Shown: positions 10,344 to 22,844 of the stretch, piece by piece
Layout: every line of letters starts with the position of its first letter
How positions within the stretch are numbered: position 1 is the first letter of the stretch
Origin: Dryocosmus kuriphilus
Lineage: Eukaryota > Arthropoda > Insecta > Hymenoptera > Cynipidae
DNA: 64,000 nucleotides
Direction of reading: 5' to 3'
Assembly (NCBI GenBank): GCA_038277395.1
Contig: CM076194.1
Location: 109,623,759-109,687,758, forward strand
Notes under the pieces: generated by a model
What the model was told of the DNA's origin: nothing
The model's database searches: none
The model's input: the letters and a program-made list of their open reading frames with translations, nothing else
Position numbers and translations under genes: made by a program

Positions 10344-12703
10344 TTGTCTTTCAAAAACACAATAATAGCTGCTCTTTATACAGCTAAATGTAACGAAGAT
10401 CGTACTAATTCTTATCCTCATTTCATTAGTAAAAATTTAAAGTATGATGAAATCAAATTTCCAGTCACTTTACATGATATTGCAAAATTAGAAAAATTAA
10501 ATAATTTAAGTATAAACGTTTATGGTGTAGAGTCCTATGAAAATTGTAAAAAGGAAGAAATTGTTCCGCTATATTTAAGACAATTTAAATCTGACAAGCC
10601 AACAATTCACCTTCTTATGATTGAAAATACAGAAATTGATGTAGACGATGAGGATTATATTAGCGATAATTATGTTGATCTTACCACATGTAACACAATT
10701 TACCATTTTCCTTGTATCAAAGACTTATCTAGATTGGTAAAATCCCAATTTACAAAGGCTCACTGTAGAACTTTGCTCTGTGACAGATGTGCGTGTTTTT
10801 TTAAATTTGAAAAATCTTTTAATAATCATAAACTGGACTGCGAGAATATGAATAAATGTACAGCAGTAATGCCAACTGAAAAAAATAGAATATTGAAATT
10901 TTAAAATTATAGATATAAAGAAAAAGTTCTAGTTTGTATTTACGCAGATATTGAGTGCTTATTAGGAACAAATTCAAACATACAATCACCCAATTATCAA
11001 AAACATGTACCAGCAAGTGTATCGTTTTATTTACAATGTAATGATGATGACTCACTGTCTGAGCTTAAAGTTTATCGAGGGGAAGACTATATAAAATGGT
11101 TTATGACAGAATTAAAACGAGTGTCTGATGAAGTAGATTCTCATATAAAAAATATTATTCCAATGGACCGCTTAACATTGCAACAAGAGCGAGAATTCAA
11201 AACGGCAAAAAACTGTCACATTTGCGAGAAACCTTTTTTCAAATGATAATGATATTAAACATCGCGATCATGATCATTTTACAGGTAAATATCGTGGAGC
11301 GAGTCATCCAGCTTGCAATGTTAACTATAAAGACTCACATGTGATTCCTGTAGTTTTACACAACTTGTCTGGATATGATGCACATTTTATTATAAAAGAC
11401 TTAGTTACAAGTTTCGAAGGTGGCATTCAATTATTGCCTATTAACAAAGAAAAATATATATCTTTTAAAAAACATGTGGAAGGCACAAATGTAATGCTTC
11501 GATTTATTGATTCATTTAGATTTATGCCTAGTAGTCTTGAAAAGTTGGCATCATACCTAAATAATGATGAGAAAAAAATTACTAAAATATACTGCAAAAA
11601 TAATGATGAATTGAATTTATTGACAAGAAAAGAGGTTTTTCCTTACGATTATATTGACGGTTGGCAAAAATTGCAGGAAAAACAATTACCGCCAAAATAA
11701 GCTTTTTATTCCAAATTAAATGATTCCGATATTTCAGAATAAGATTATCAATATGCTTGTAAAGTATGGGAAAAATTTAATTTGAAAACTTTTGGTGAAT
11801 AGTCGGACTTATATTTAAAAACAGATGTTTTACTTTTGGCTGATATTTTTCAAAATTTCAGAAAAACTTGTTTTTCCACATGCAACTTAGATCTATTACA
11901 CTATTAAACAGTACCGGGACTCGCTTTTGATTCAATGTTAAAATATAGCGGCATTGAGCTTGAATTTTTTAATGATATAGAAAAGCTGTTATTTATTGAA
12001 AAAAGAATTCGAGGTGAGGTTTCCCAATGTTCAAGCAGATATGCCAAAGCCAACAGTAGATTTATGGGCTCAGATTTTAATCCAAATGAACCAGAATCTT
12101 ACATTATGTATTTTGATATTAACAATCAATATGGTGCGGCTACGAGTGAATTTTTGCCATATAAAGATTTTGAATGGTTTGAAAATTTTGAAAATGAACC
12201 AAAATTTTTCAATATTCCCGATGATTCAGCAGAAGGTTTATTCTAGAGGTAGATCTAGAATATCCCGAGGAGCTCCATGATTTACATAAAGACTTACCTT
12301 TATGTCCAGAACACTTCATACCTCCCATCCTAAAATCCACAACCCCCAAGTTAGTACCAAATTTGCTGCCAAAGAAAAATTATGTGATTCATTATAGAAA
12401 TTTGAAACAGTATTTATCATTGGAAATGAAGCTGACAAAAATCCATAGAGTACTGCAATTTAAACAAAAACCCTGGTTAAAAGATTACATTGACTTAAAT
12501 ACAAACTGTAGGAAAGCATCAAAAAATGAATTTGAGAAAATTTTTATAAATTAATGAACAATTCTGTTTTTGGTAAAACTATGGAAAATGTGAGAAAGCA
12601 CAAAGATGTAAGGCTTGTAACAAAATGGGAGGGGAGGTATGGAGCGAAAAATTTAATCACTAAACCAAATTTCATGGCTGCACCATATTCGGCGAAGAAA
12701 TAG
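10344..12703 (+). pseudogene. Polinton DNA polymerase B fragment, left-arm copy
   Basis: This is a protein-primed family B DNA polymerase of Polinton/Maverick elements. Visible in order: an N-terminal segment (LSFKNTIIAALYTAK), the exonuclease motif YADIECLL (near 10940), a Cys/His zinc insert (CHICEKPF..HRDHDHFTG), LSGYDAHFI, polymerase motif A (YFDINNQYG) and motif B (KLMNNSVFGKTMEN). In-frame stops at 10902, 11698, 11740, 11800 and 11905 are shared with the right-arm copy. The left copy alone has one-base frameshifts near 11236 (extra T in a T run), 12236 and 12540. The extreme N-terminus is missing and the C-terminal part (motif C) is cut off by the N gap. Non-functional. Confidence 0.93.
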
Positions 12704-12712
12704 TTATCATTG

Positions 12713-13212
12713 NNNNNNNNNNNNNNNNNNNNNNNNNNNNNNNNNNNNNNNNNNNNNNNNNNNNNNNNNNNNNNNNNNNNNNNNNNNNNNNNNNNNNNNN
12801 NNNNNNNNNNNNNNNNNNNNNNNNNNNNNNNNNNNNNNNNNNNNNNNNNNNNNNNNNNNNNNNNNNNNNNNNNNNNNNNNNNNNNNNNNNNNNNNNNNNN
12901 NNNNNNNNNNNNNNNNNNNNNNNNNNNNNNNNNNNNNNNNNNNNNNNNNNNNNNNNNNNNNNNNNNNNNNNNNNNNNNNNNNNNNNNNNNNNNNNNNNNN
13001 NNNNNNNNNNNNNNNNNNNNNNNNNNNNNNNNNNNNNNNNNNNNNNNNNNNNNNNNNNNNNNNNNNNNNNNNNNNNNNNNNNNNNNNNNNNNNNNNNNNN
13101 NNNNNNNNNNNNNNNNNNNNNNNNNNNNNNNNNNNNNNNNNNNNNNNNNNNNNNNNNNNNNNNNNNNNNNNNNNNNNNNNNNNNNNNNNNNNNNNNNNNN
13201 NNNNNNNNNNNN
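12713..13212. other. Assembly gap, exactly 500 N
   Basis: A run of 500 N, the conventional size for a gap of unknown length. Any frame drawn across it is an artefact. It cuts the left polB copy directly after the codons corresponding to 57096 in the right copy. Confidence 0.99.
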
Positions 13213-13775
13213 AAAATCAAGAACACTAGAATCAAAGATATTTTAACGAGATGCGGCTAGGGTCAAGAGTGGGGACGTTTTGTAGTGGGGATACTACCGC
13301 TTTAGCCCATATCGAGGTGCTGCCCTCTTCATCTTTTCATCGTTTCCATGACAACCGCGTCAAATCGCGTGAACACGTCATCGCTTATTATGAGAGCTGA
13401 GCTTTAAACGAGCCAAAAGGCGCAAAAGGCTATCCACATTTGGCTTCTGCAAAGTCAAAACATCTTTGGTTTCTGTTATAAAAATAGCGAATATAAGAAA
13501 TCGGCTGTGAAGAAATTCGAGAATTATTTAATTTTCCAATGTTTTCCAAAATTTAATATGTCCGAGTATAAATATTTTAATTCTAATTAATAATAATAAA
13601 TTATTTTCGCGACATTAAAATTTAAATTACGTTCCGCATCAGCTGTTTAAAAAATTTTTTAATTTCCTATTTTAATGAAACCTAAAAAATAAAAATCCCC
13701 TGTTATTGAAGATTTCTCGACGCTAAAAATTAATATTTTAAAGATTGCAAACAATAATGCAAATGAAAGATTAAA

Positions 13776-13876
13776 ATAATAAAATTACAATTAAAGGAAT
13801 AAAATAGAATGGAAATTAGTACTGATGTAAGATTTTTTTTTCAATATGAACCTTTATTAGACAATGAGTATACATA
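13776..13876 (-). repeat. ~100-bp direct repeat, copy 1 (P-element 3' flank)
   Basis: Shares ATTAAAGGAATAAAATA, GAAATTAGTACTGATGTAAG and CAATATGAACCTTTATTAG with 14594-14695, about 820 bp away in the same orientation. Confidence 0.85.
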
Positions 13877-14451
13877 TTTATATATATAGTTTAACATATT
13901 ACAAAATTTATCATAAATATTTGTACTTGTCTAAGTTATTATTACATAAAAAAGAGAGTAACGAGAAATTCTATTTGTGCAAAAATATATGGTCGGTTGC
14001 TTCTTAGTTTCAACTGTGGAATTGTAATTAATATAGAAATTGAAGAACAATTTAAGTAATTTTGTATTATAATGTTAAACTCTATGGTATTGTAATTGAA
14101 AAAATAATTAACTCCACAGTTTACTCAGCTCTCTCACCAGAAGTGTAAAGTTCCAAATTACATAAATTAAAGATTTAATTTGGAACTCTATATATACTCC
14201 ATACGGCAAGGTGAGCAACCTGTCGAAAGTGAAACATTTTTTAAGCCTTTAAAACCACGTGGCTTAAAACTTAACATAAGAAAAAATGCAAAATACTACC
14301 AAATTCTAACAGGTAAAACGTCACAAAATCAATCAAAAACTGCATTTGTTCTTACGTTTTTTGCTGAAAAAGTAAAATATATTAGTAAAACTTACAATCT
14401 AATTTTTTTTTTCTTTTTTTTTTTTTTTCAAGAACACGATAAATTAATATT

Positions 14452-14452
14452 T

Positions 14453-14490
<38 letters not shown>
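14452..14490. repeat. (AC)n(AT)n microsatellite
   Basis: About 13 AC dinucleotides followed by an AT run. It is preceded at 14402-14429 by a near-pure T tract. Confidence 0.95.
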
Positions 14491-14491
<1 letters not shown>

Positions 14492-14593
14492 AATTTAAAG
14501 CGTAAATTGCATGCATGCAGGTGTCTAATGCAGGAATTGGTTCAGAGTTTCGAAAGTTCTTAGAGCAATCGGCGATTAATAATGAAATGATTT

Positions 14594-14695
14594 AATAATG
14601 AAATTAAAATTAAAGGAATAAAATAAAAGGGAAATTAGTACTGATGTAAGGTTGTTTTTTCAATATGAACCTTTATTAGACAATGAGTATACATA
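14594..14695 (-). repeat. ~100-bp direct repeat, copy 2, at the transposase 3' end
   Basis: Second copy of the 13776-13876 repeat, about 90 bp beyond the transposase stop codon. It probably belongs to the 3' UTR or subterminal region of the P-like element. Confidence 0.85.
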
Positions 14696-14786
14696 ATTAT
14701 ATACATTATTATATTACTCGATTATTATTAAGTAAATCAGGTAATTAATTAGACATGCATTAATTAATTAGACACTTATTAAGTAA

Positions 14787-17700
14787 TTAGAAATGCATTA
14801 CATTTTTTAATTTGCGCGAAGATTTGGGATCCTCCATTGAATTGCTTTTTCGCTTGTTGGTCCCTCTCATCCTTTTTTCAGCAGCATTATCATTTCGCTT
14901 TTGAATTTCGGCTGCCTTTGCTTCTCTACTATCAATTGTGCAAACTCGATACAATTTTCCTTTAAACAAGCATCTCATTGCAAAGAGTCGATGTTCGTAG
15001 CAAGTGTCAGATTCTGCGAACCAGTCAGGATATACTAAACTGATGTCGCGAATGGCTACTTTTTCGATTGTCTCTCTGACTTTAGCTTGATGACGTACTT
15101 GCTTAATGATCCTTTCAAACGAAAGCAAATTCCCTGTTACGATCTCGCGAAATTTCACAGAAGGTTTCTTCAAAAGGGTTACTTTATACGAAGATTTACT
15201 TTCGCATTCGCGACATTCGATGTAAGTATCATCAACATCTCCTGCGTCTTCTGGAGCCTTCAACAGAACTTCAAAACATCGATCACAATTCCATTTCTTG
15301 GTTGTTACATGTGCTGCATAGCCAGCGAAATAAGAAATCGAGCTACCTTCATAGGTACCGCTATACGCTTGAAAAGGTAAAATTGAATCAACCTTTTCAA
15401 ATTCGTATAATTGGCTCACGAACTCGTCATAATTAACTTGGAAATTCTGATTCTGTGAGTCATGATTTCCGTCATTCTTGTCGTCTTCAATTCTATCTTC
15501 ATCATCATCCTTACTACGTAAATCATCTGTATTCTCTTCTATGATGGGGTGTTGGATGCTGGACTGAAAAATCAAGGTTTTCAGCTAAAAGAGTGTCTTC
15601 ACTGAATTTTCCTTCTTCAGCGTATGCAATCGCACTGGCTGCTGACATTTCATCTTTTTCTAGCTGATTTTTAGCTTCTTCTTGAAGTTCTTCTCTGGTG
15701 ATCTCTTCATAGCCTACTCTATCGTCATTGTTTTCAGTGATATTAGCTCTTCGAGAAGACGCGATGTTGTGTTTCACTGAAAGCATATGACGAATTGTCA
15801 ATCGAAGCATACGACACGTGGGATTGGGATTAAAGCCTCCTCTTCCTCGGAATCGCGCAAAGAGCATCTCTATTGAATCTGTTGTGCACAGCCTTGTGCA
15901 CAATTGAAAACTTGGCAGTTTCGAAGACACATCATTATATAGTTCCAAAAGACCACGAATTGTCATTTCTAAACCAATAAAACAAGGCAAGGCTTTCATA
16001 CGACCATTTTTATTCACGACTTTTAAAGTTGGAGCCCAAGACAGAAAATCTTCTAAAACCGTTCTGGATTCTACATTTTCAGTAGACAAGGCACTCTTTA
16101 CCGGATTTACATCGCGAGTTTTATTGCTGTCGGCGGCATCAGTTAAACGATTAATAATTAAAATGCATTCTGCTGATTCTAAAAGTGTCTCCGAAACGAC
16201 CAGCCCTTTCTCATGTGCTTCAATCATTGCCTTGGCCAATTTACCACCAACGAGATGACGTGACCTCGCTACATTCATTTTTTGAAATGAATTAGGATAA
16301 AAATGAACCGATGTAATGTGGTTCAAATTATTGGACAACTTGGCTTGCTGATCTGCATCCCAGGTAGCTTTCATATCAGAAAGGTACAAGACTTTTCCAT
16401 TCATGAATATCTTTCCATATTGCAGGAGAGCGTTCACGAAATTTTTCATTTCGTGAGAAAAGTCATGAATGGAAATGATCTTTTTCCCATTGTGCTGAAA
16501 GTTAGGCTTTTGTGCAGTCACTTTAAGGAAATTGTAGCACTTAGTATTAGGAGCGCCCTGATCGCAAACCGTCATCCTGATATCGAGGCCAATTTCTTCA
16601 CCCTTGTCGAGTAACATTTCAAGTAGAGTCGCAATGTTTTTTCCATTGACAGAATCTCGTGCAAAGAAAAATCCAACTACTTGTCGCCACCTGTAAGAAG
16701 TGTGTATACCATTGAGTGTGAACACAAAAACATGATTAGCACGATTTTGCGTTCTTCCCAATGGGCCAAGATCTTCAAAGCCTTCTATTAAATCATGCTT
16801 CGCACTATATTCTTCGAATTCTTTGCACGACATTTCATCCCATTTAACAACGCACAACTTTGCTTCAGGTGGCAAAGTTCTTAGATCCTTTTCGGGATCT
16901 TGGAATGACAATTCTATGAAGCCCGGAGTAACGTCATTCTTAGCGACCCATTTTTCCACGGTTCTGGTATGGGGCAATTGTAATCCTAATTGTCGCATTC
17001 TATCATAACAGGAGGCCGAATAATAATGCCATTGCATTGCTAAAAGCCTCCCCGCATCAGTGTAAGGTTGTACACAATCATCAGGTCTCATTTGCAAACT
17101 AATAATAGTTTTACGCGCTTCGTTTGTGACATTAATTGAAGTGAAAAATGTTTCCAGATCAACCTTACTGTCATTATTTGGAATTTCTTCTTGTCTAATA
17201 GTTGTTCTTTTGATATCTGATAATTGTTGAACAAACTTATTGAGCATTCCACGCAATCTTACATTTTCTGTTTCAAATTGCATTTCTCTATCCATCTGTA
17301 AATCAAAATTCTGACTATCAGAAAAATTATCATCTTCAGCCATCGATGACTGAGCGCGAGGAGGAGAAGGAATATACAATTCGTAATTCTCTTCTTCTTT
17401 TCTAAAAGCAGGTCCGTCAACTTGATGATTTAGAGATGAAGATTCATGCAATTGAGCATTTTTAACAGCATTTTCAATCGCTCTAATTGCTCTATTTTCC
17501 TTACGGTAAACTCTTACCACACTTTCCTTATCAAAAGGACGAACAGCATAAATGTCAAGTTGCCTATAATCAATAGGCTCTGCTTGTGGATTCAGTTTCT
17601 GGCGCTCTGGGGTTGCGAAATCCTCGGTACGAAAATGGCTGCTGCAAATCATCGTCCTCCATTGAACCGCAGATGGATCAATTCCTAAAAATGAAATTTT

Positions 17701-20700
17701 AACTATAATTTCAATCCCAATACACAAATTTAAAAGATTTAAATTAAAAGATTTAAAAAATATGTAAAATAATTCAGGATTTTTACATTCTCATCAGAGA
17801 AGGTATTAGATTTATGTAAAATTTGACTTTCGCGGATTTCATGAAATCTCCACGTTTTGAGACCCTCTGAGTCAGAAAAAACGGTTTTTACGAACGTGTC
17901 TGTCTGTTGTCGTCGTTGTCGTCGTCGTCGTCTGTGGTCGCGATAACTGTCGAAGGACTAATCGGATTGGAGTGCGCTTTGGTACGCTTCTTTAAGGGGT
18001 AAAAAGAAAGGACGAGTTCGTTAACCAGCGGTTTTTGACCAACGGTTATCGTTTTATCCATCAAAAACGGTTTTCACAAAATCAAAAAATCCATTTTCCG
18101 GCTAAACTATGAGAGATACAAAAAAAATGTAAGAAAGTAAAATTGTTCATCTCAAAAATATCTACAAATTTTGTCTTAACCATTTGTTGATAAAATGAAC
18201 AGTTTTTGTTTTAATCAAGAAAACGCTATTAAAATTAAGAAACTCCCGTTTCCCGCCAAAATATTCAAGATGCAAAAAATTGGTAAAAAAGAAAGTTGTT
18301 CAATTCAAAAATGTGTACAAATTTTGTTTAAACTATTTTCTGATAAAATGCACGGTTTTTGTTTTAATCGATAAAACGTTATTAAAAATCAATGTTTTCA
18401 AATTTCCCGCTAAACTATGCAGGATACGGAAAAATAATAATAAACAAAGTTGTTCACCTCAAAAAGGTCTACAAATTTGCTCTCTATCAATTTCTTGATG
18501 AGACGCGTATTTTTTGAGTTATTCGTGAAATATGTTAATTCGTATAAAAAAATCTACTTTTCCGCAAAAGTATGCGAGATACGTGAACATATCAACAAGC
18601 AGAATTATTCACCTTCCAAGGACCTACAAACTCCCTTTGAACCATTTTTTGATACAACCCATACTTTCTTCATTAAACGTATAATACCTTTCTTTTAATC
18701 AAAAAATACATTACTATGCAGTCAATAAAAAGTTATTTAAAGTTATTGAAAAATCTGCCTGCTACTCAGGCGCATTCTCATCACCTGTCTCGCGCTCACC
18801 AATCAATGAATTTATATCTAAAACGTAAATTTTCTTATTTTTTACACAGTTTGGCTGAAAAATGCAATTTTTTTATGATTACATTCTCATCTCAATGACA
18901 AGGTACATATTAGTTTTATGTGAAAACTGACTTTCGCGGATTTCATGAAATCTCGACGTTTCATGACCCCCTGAATCCGAAAAAAAAGGTTATACGTTGG
19001 TGTCTGTCTGTCGTTGTTGTCGTCGTTGTTGTCGTTGTCGTCGTTTTGTTGTCGTTGTTGTCGTCGTAGTCTGTGGACACGATAACTTTCGAAGGACTAA
19101 TCGGATTGGATTGCGCTTTGGCACACTTCTTTAGAGTGTAAAAAGTAAGGACGAGTTCGTTAACCAGCCACTTTTGACCAACGGTTATGGTTTTATCTAT
19201 CAAAAACGGTTTTCACAAAATAAAGAAATCCATTTTCCGGCTAAACTATAAGAGATACAAAAAAAATGTGAGGAAGTAAAATTGTTCAGCTCAAAAAGAT
19301 CTACAACTTTTGCCTCAACCGTTTTTTGATAAAATGAACGGTTTTTGTTTTAACCAAGAAAACGCTATTAAAATTAAAGAACTCTGGTTTCCCGCCAAAA
19401 TATTCAACATACAAAAAAGTGGCAAAGTACAAAGTTGTTCAATTTAAAACGATCTACAAATTTTGTTTTAACCATTTTTTGATAAAATGCACGGTTTTTG
19501 TTTTAATCGATAAAACGTAATAAAAATGAAAATTTTCAAATTTCCCGCCAAACTATGGAAGATACGGAAAAATAATAATAAACAAAGTTGTTCGCCTCAA
19601 GAAGGTCTACAAATTTGCTCTCTATCATTTTTTTAATCAGACGCGTAGTTTTTGAGTTATTCGTGAAATATGTGATGAAATATAAAGCAAACCACTTTTC
19701 AGCAAAACTGTGCAAGATATGAGAAAATATTAACAAGCAGAATTGTTCACCTTGGAAAGAGCTACAAAATTTATTCGTTAAGACTCATCGTTTTACTTTT
19801 AAGAATCGAAATCCTCTATTGTGAAAATTTGGAAAATCACTAAAAAACTTTACCAATCTAGAATGTGTTTTAAAAAATGTAATTATCGAGCGCGAAGCGC
19901 GAGTGTTATAATGAGAATGTATTCCTTAAGGGCGATAGAGCCTTAAGTAAAATAATTTCTTTTAGAATTTTTAATTTAAAGGTTTATACGATCCATAAAC
20001 ACCGAGCGCGTAGCGCGAGGTGAATAATGTATCGAGCGCGAAGCGCGATTCAAATGTCGAGCGCGAAGCGCGAGTGCCAACAGACGCGCCCCAGGCGCGC
20101 TCATACTTCGCGCGAAGCGCGGCGCGCGATGAGAATGTGCCCGCGAAGCGGGCAGATTTTTTTTATTTTGGATGTTGATTAAAAATTGATTTTTAATATA
20201 AATAAAAAACTGAAAAATGGTTTTGTAGACCATTGCGGGATAGCCACTGAGAGTTATACCTAAACAAATCCTTGGGTAAGCAGGATGTATTTCAATAAGA
20301 TATTTTTTTTTCGAGAATTTTACATTGTCGGGAATTTTCCAGTGTCGGTAAATTTTAATTTCGGGGTTTTTATAAACTGCTGGTAGTTTTATAATTTCGG
20401 GGATTTTAGTTTTCGGTAATTATTTATTCGGGCATTTCATAGTGTCGGGAATTTTATTTTTTGGGAATTTTCTGTCGTCTCTTAGGTTTTTAATTTGATT
20501 TTTAATTTGGGACGACTGAAAATTTTCAAAAAGTAAAATTGCCGACACTGTAAAATGCCCGAATAAATAATTACCGAAAAATTAAATTTCCGACATTATA
20601 AAATTACCGACACTAAAAAATTCCCGAAAATGGAAATTTTCGGAAAAGATCTCTAAAAATATTTGAAAAATATTTAGAAAATACCGAATAATTAAAAAAA

Positions 20701-20970
20701 TGATTTCAAACGACCTTTAATTGACCCACCATGTATATAATTAAACAAATAATAAATTAGGGAATTTAAGATTATTGGGAAAGTTAATAATTTTTCAAAT
20801 TCAGTGGAGACACACTAATAATTGTTATTTATTTACTCACCTGCATTTTGACACCATACATACAATTTTTCACTGCCTTTCTTTGGTAAACAGAATAATG
20901 TAACACCAGCATCTCGTCGTTTGTTTACACAGTCAATGTAAGCACACCGATCGGTAGCACTTCCGGACAT
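14787..20970 (-). CDS. P-element / THAP9-like transposase, frameshifted near C-terminus
   Basis: Exon 1 (20970-20841) begins at the ATG of MSGSATDRCAYIDCVNKRRD and supplies the C-x4-C half of a THAP zinc finger. The intron 20840-17685 is GT-AG and phase-consistent. Exon 2 from 17684 supplies the rest (ICSSHFRTEDF). Downstream are a Glu-rich/coiled segment, PYTDAGRLLAMQWHYYSA, and the RNase-H-like core with Asp in VKWDEMSCKEF, Asp in VCDQGAPN and IHDFSHEMKNF, then SIEMLFARFRGRGGFNPNPT. All are hallmarks of P-element transposases. The first frame stops at 15523. The C-terminal part (YFAGYAAH, CDRC..CREC) continues in another frame from about 15575 to 14787, implying a one-base indel or a sequence error. 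The ORF is otherwise remarkably clean, which suggests a young copy. Terminal repeats were not found. Confidence 0.9.
17784..18880 (+). mobile_element. GCGAAGCGCG-family element, copy C (right end missing)
   Basis: Starts with ACATTCTCATC like copies B and D and contains the same GTC-rich tract and ~150-bp blocks. It lacks the palindromic right end and runs straight into copy D. It lies inside the transposase intron. Confidence 0.75.
18881..20138 (+). mobile_element. GCGAAGCGCG-family element, copy D, both ends present
   Basis: ACATTCTCATC..GATGAGAATGT termini. The longest copy, about 1.26 kb, with an expanded GTC/GTT tract (19009-19065) and several GAGCGCGAAGCGCGAG palindromes near its right end. 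No gene of its own. It sits in the P-like transposase intron together with copy C, lengthening that intron by more than 2.3 kb. Confidence 0.75.
20290..20650. repeat. Foldback built from GTCGGGAATTTT-type short repeats
   Basis: The left half repeats variants of GTCGGGAATTTT and ATTTCGGGG. The right half repeats their complements (CCGACACT, TTCCCGAAAA), with long-range pairing such as GGTAATTATTTATTCGGGCA against TGCCCGAATAAATAATTACC. The transcript could fold into one long hairpin. No ORF. Confidence 0.75.
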
Positions 20971-22844
20971 TGTTTTATCCTATATTATCACTTCAAAGCA
21001 CTTTTTAAATGTGGTAACAATAGTTCACTACAGTAAACTATTAATTAAGCTCAAGTTCGAGGCAAAAATAGTTTCCAATCACGTAAATACCAAACGCTTT
21101 AATCTCACCGGCATATACGTGTTTTCCTTTGTTGTGAAATTAGAAAAACATGTTAATGCAGGTCTAATATGCGCGCGTCGTCGTATTGCGATTTAAAAAA
21201 TTACACGATCTAATTTTAAGTTTTTATAAACTGTCTTTATAAAAATTTCACTACAATTAGGAAGTACAGCCTGGCTTACCTTATAATACTAAAATGTTTT
21301 TAAATCTTAATGTATATATAATATCTATATACATATACATATTTATATAAATAAAAATTAAATGTTAATACGTACCTGATTGCAAAAAATAATTTTGCTT
21401 AAATATTTTCGTTGACTTTTAATTTTTTCAGTAATATTACTAATTAATTAATTAGCTGAATATTACACTTAGGTATTTTTTTAGTTTTCTGTCTTTTAAA
21501 TAGAAATATGAAAATAGAGTATATTTTTTTGCATAAAAAGGATTCTTTAAATTTTTTGAAATGTTTATATACGTAAAAATTCCAAGTATCCTTTTTATTT
21601 TTATTTTTTAAGTTTTCATAAGTTTTCTTAATAAAAATATAAAGATACAATCTCAATGGTATAATTTTCAATCAATATTTTCAATTACTTTTATTTTATT
21701 TTATTAATATTGATTTATATATAACCAAGCAACAGTAAAGTTTGCTATACAATGGTATAAAGTCATCCCATCCTTTCTAGATATAGATTTTATACAGAAT
21801 TATCTTTTATATATTTTCAGTGACTTGTTCATTCTTTATTTATAGAACACTATATTTTACTAAGAATATTTTCAAATGGGAAAAAGTTACTTTCAGTCCT
21901 CAAGAATAAATAAATAATCCATAATAATTATAAAGTTTCAAATTCCCGGTCGAAAAAAGCAGAGTTTATTGCGCCACCTCGTGGCATGTGGTCAAAATAA
22001 TGCGCTTAAACATAGAGGCATTGCCGAATTTAGCCGAAGCGTACCGAAACAAAACCGAAGCCACAAATACTACAGTAACGCCGCCCTCTTGGCATGTGGC
22101 CTAACTAGACCCAGCCGCATCTAGTTAAAATATCTTTGCTAGAATTCAGGACGTCCAACATCCTATGCAGCGCCGTGTATCCGATTGAGGCAAAATCTCA
22201 AGTCACATAGCGCCTCCCACCACTCGCTTGTCTCTTTTTTTTCCTACGAGTGCGACTTCAGTTGCGCTTCTGCAGGCATTTCCGGAGTTTTGTTTCTTTA
22301 TTATTGTTTTCTTTTTTAATCAGATCAAAGCGTTCGAATCTTATAATTGTCCGTGGCATATCTGAGTGCTGCATCAAAGGGTGCACTAAGTATTGACGAA
22401 TTGTCTGAATTTACTTTACGCACACTAATAATTCGTGTGCGATTTGACAATTGCTCTTTTACATTGCAATTGCGTTTGTTTACGTTCGATTGTTTGACGT
22501 TTTGAAGCATTTGAAGGCTAGAATCATAGAGTTCTTGGCTAGAATGTATACCTATATAGATATACACATTTCACGCACGGCAGAAGCTGCGCTGGTAGGA
22601 TGCGCGCAAGAACTCAACGCGTTTCTGAATGCGCGGCGCAACTGCCTAAGCTGCCTTTACTTTTTGCCTCACCCCACCACCATACGTTGCACTTCTTGAA
22701 TTCTAGTATTCTTGGCAAAAATGTATGACACTATAGTGCTTTTGATGTTGGGTTAGTTTATGGTGCCGGCTGCTTAAAAATTAATTAAAAATTAGAAATG
22801 GGAACGAGTGAGACTGAATGTATTTCCGTAAACATGATGAACGT
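20971..22844. other. No recognisable gene
   Basis: AT-rich DNA upstream of the transposase gene. A GC-richer island (about 21955-22290 and 22550-22690) stands out but encodes nothing I recognise. No tRNA or rRNA is seen. Confidence 0.5.

Larger units (their letters stand above)
5801..12712 (+). repeat. Left arm of >6.9-kb inverted repeat
   Basis: The arm is the reverse complement of 57087-64000, with paired coordinates summing to about 69801 (drifting 69799-69802 through single-base indels). It contains the Prx4 upstream region, several MITEs, LINE RT scraps, a hAT-like foldback and the 5' part of Polinton polB. It ends exactly at an N gap. The outer limit is set only by the window end, so the true repeat may be longer and may include Prx4 itself. 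Confidence 0.97.
13213..14786. other. 3' flank of the P-element gene, mostly non-coding
   Basis: A GC-richer patch (13245-13460) starts the contig, then AT-rich DNA. I see no gene. It holds a ~100-bp direct repeat (separate entries) and a microsatellite at 14452-14490. Confidence 0.6.

Noticed and set aside
10902..11907. Possible stop-codon reassignment in polB
   Set aside because: Stops of different types are mixed with frameshifts and a missing N-terminus, and the other genes of the element are equally broken, so simple decay explains them.
12672..13246. Long open frames on both strands across the N run
   Set aside because: They consist of unknown residues across a 500-N gap; the same applies to frames at 48430-49057.
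14180..14563. 127-codon plus-strand frame
   Set aside because: It runs through a poly-T tract and an AC/AT microsatellite and has no recognisable motif.
15525..15610. Small intron instead of a frameshift in the P-like transposase
   Set aside because: A fair acceptor (TTTTTCAG) exists near 15565, but the only nearby GT donor would give an intron below 40 nt.
20938..20970. CCGGAAGTGCTA shared between the P-element start region and the Prx4-flanking segments
   Set aside because: Only about 12 bp match and here the bases encode the THAP protein N-terminus; likely coincidence.
21955..22290. GC-richer patch as a possible tRNA or rRNA fragment
   Set aside because: No cloverleaf, B-box-like GGTTCGAATCC or rRNA core sequence was found on either strand.
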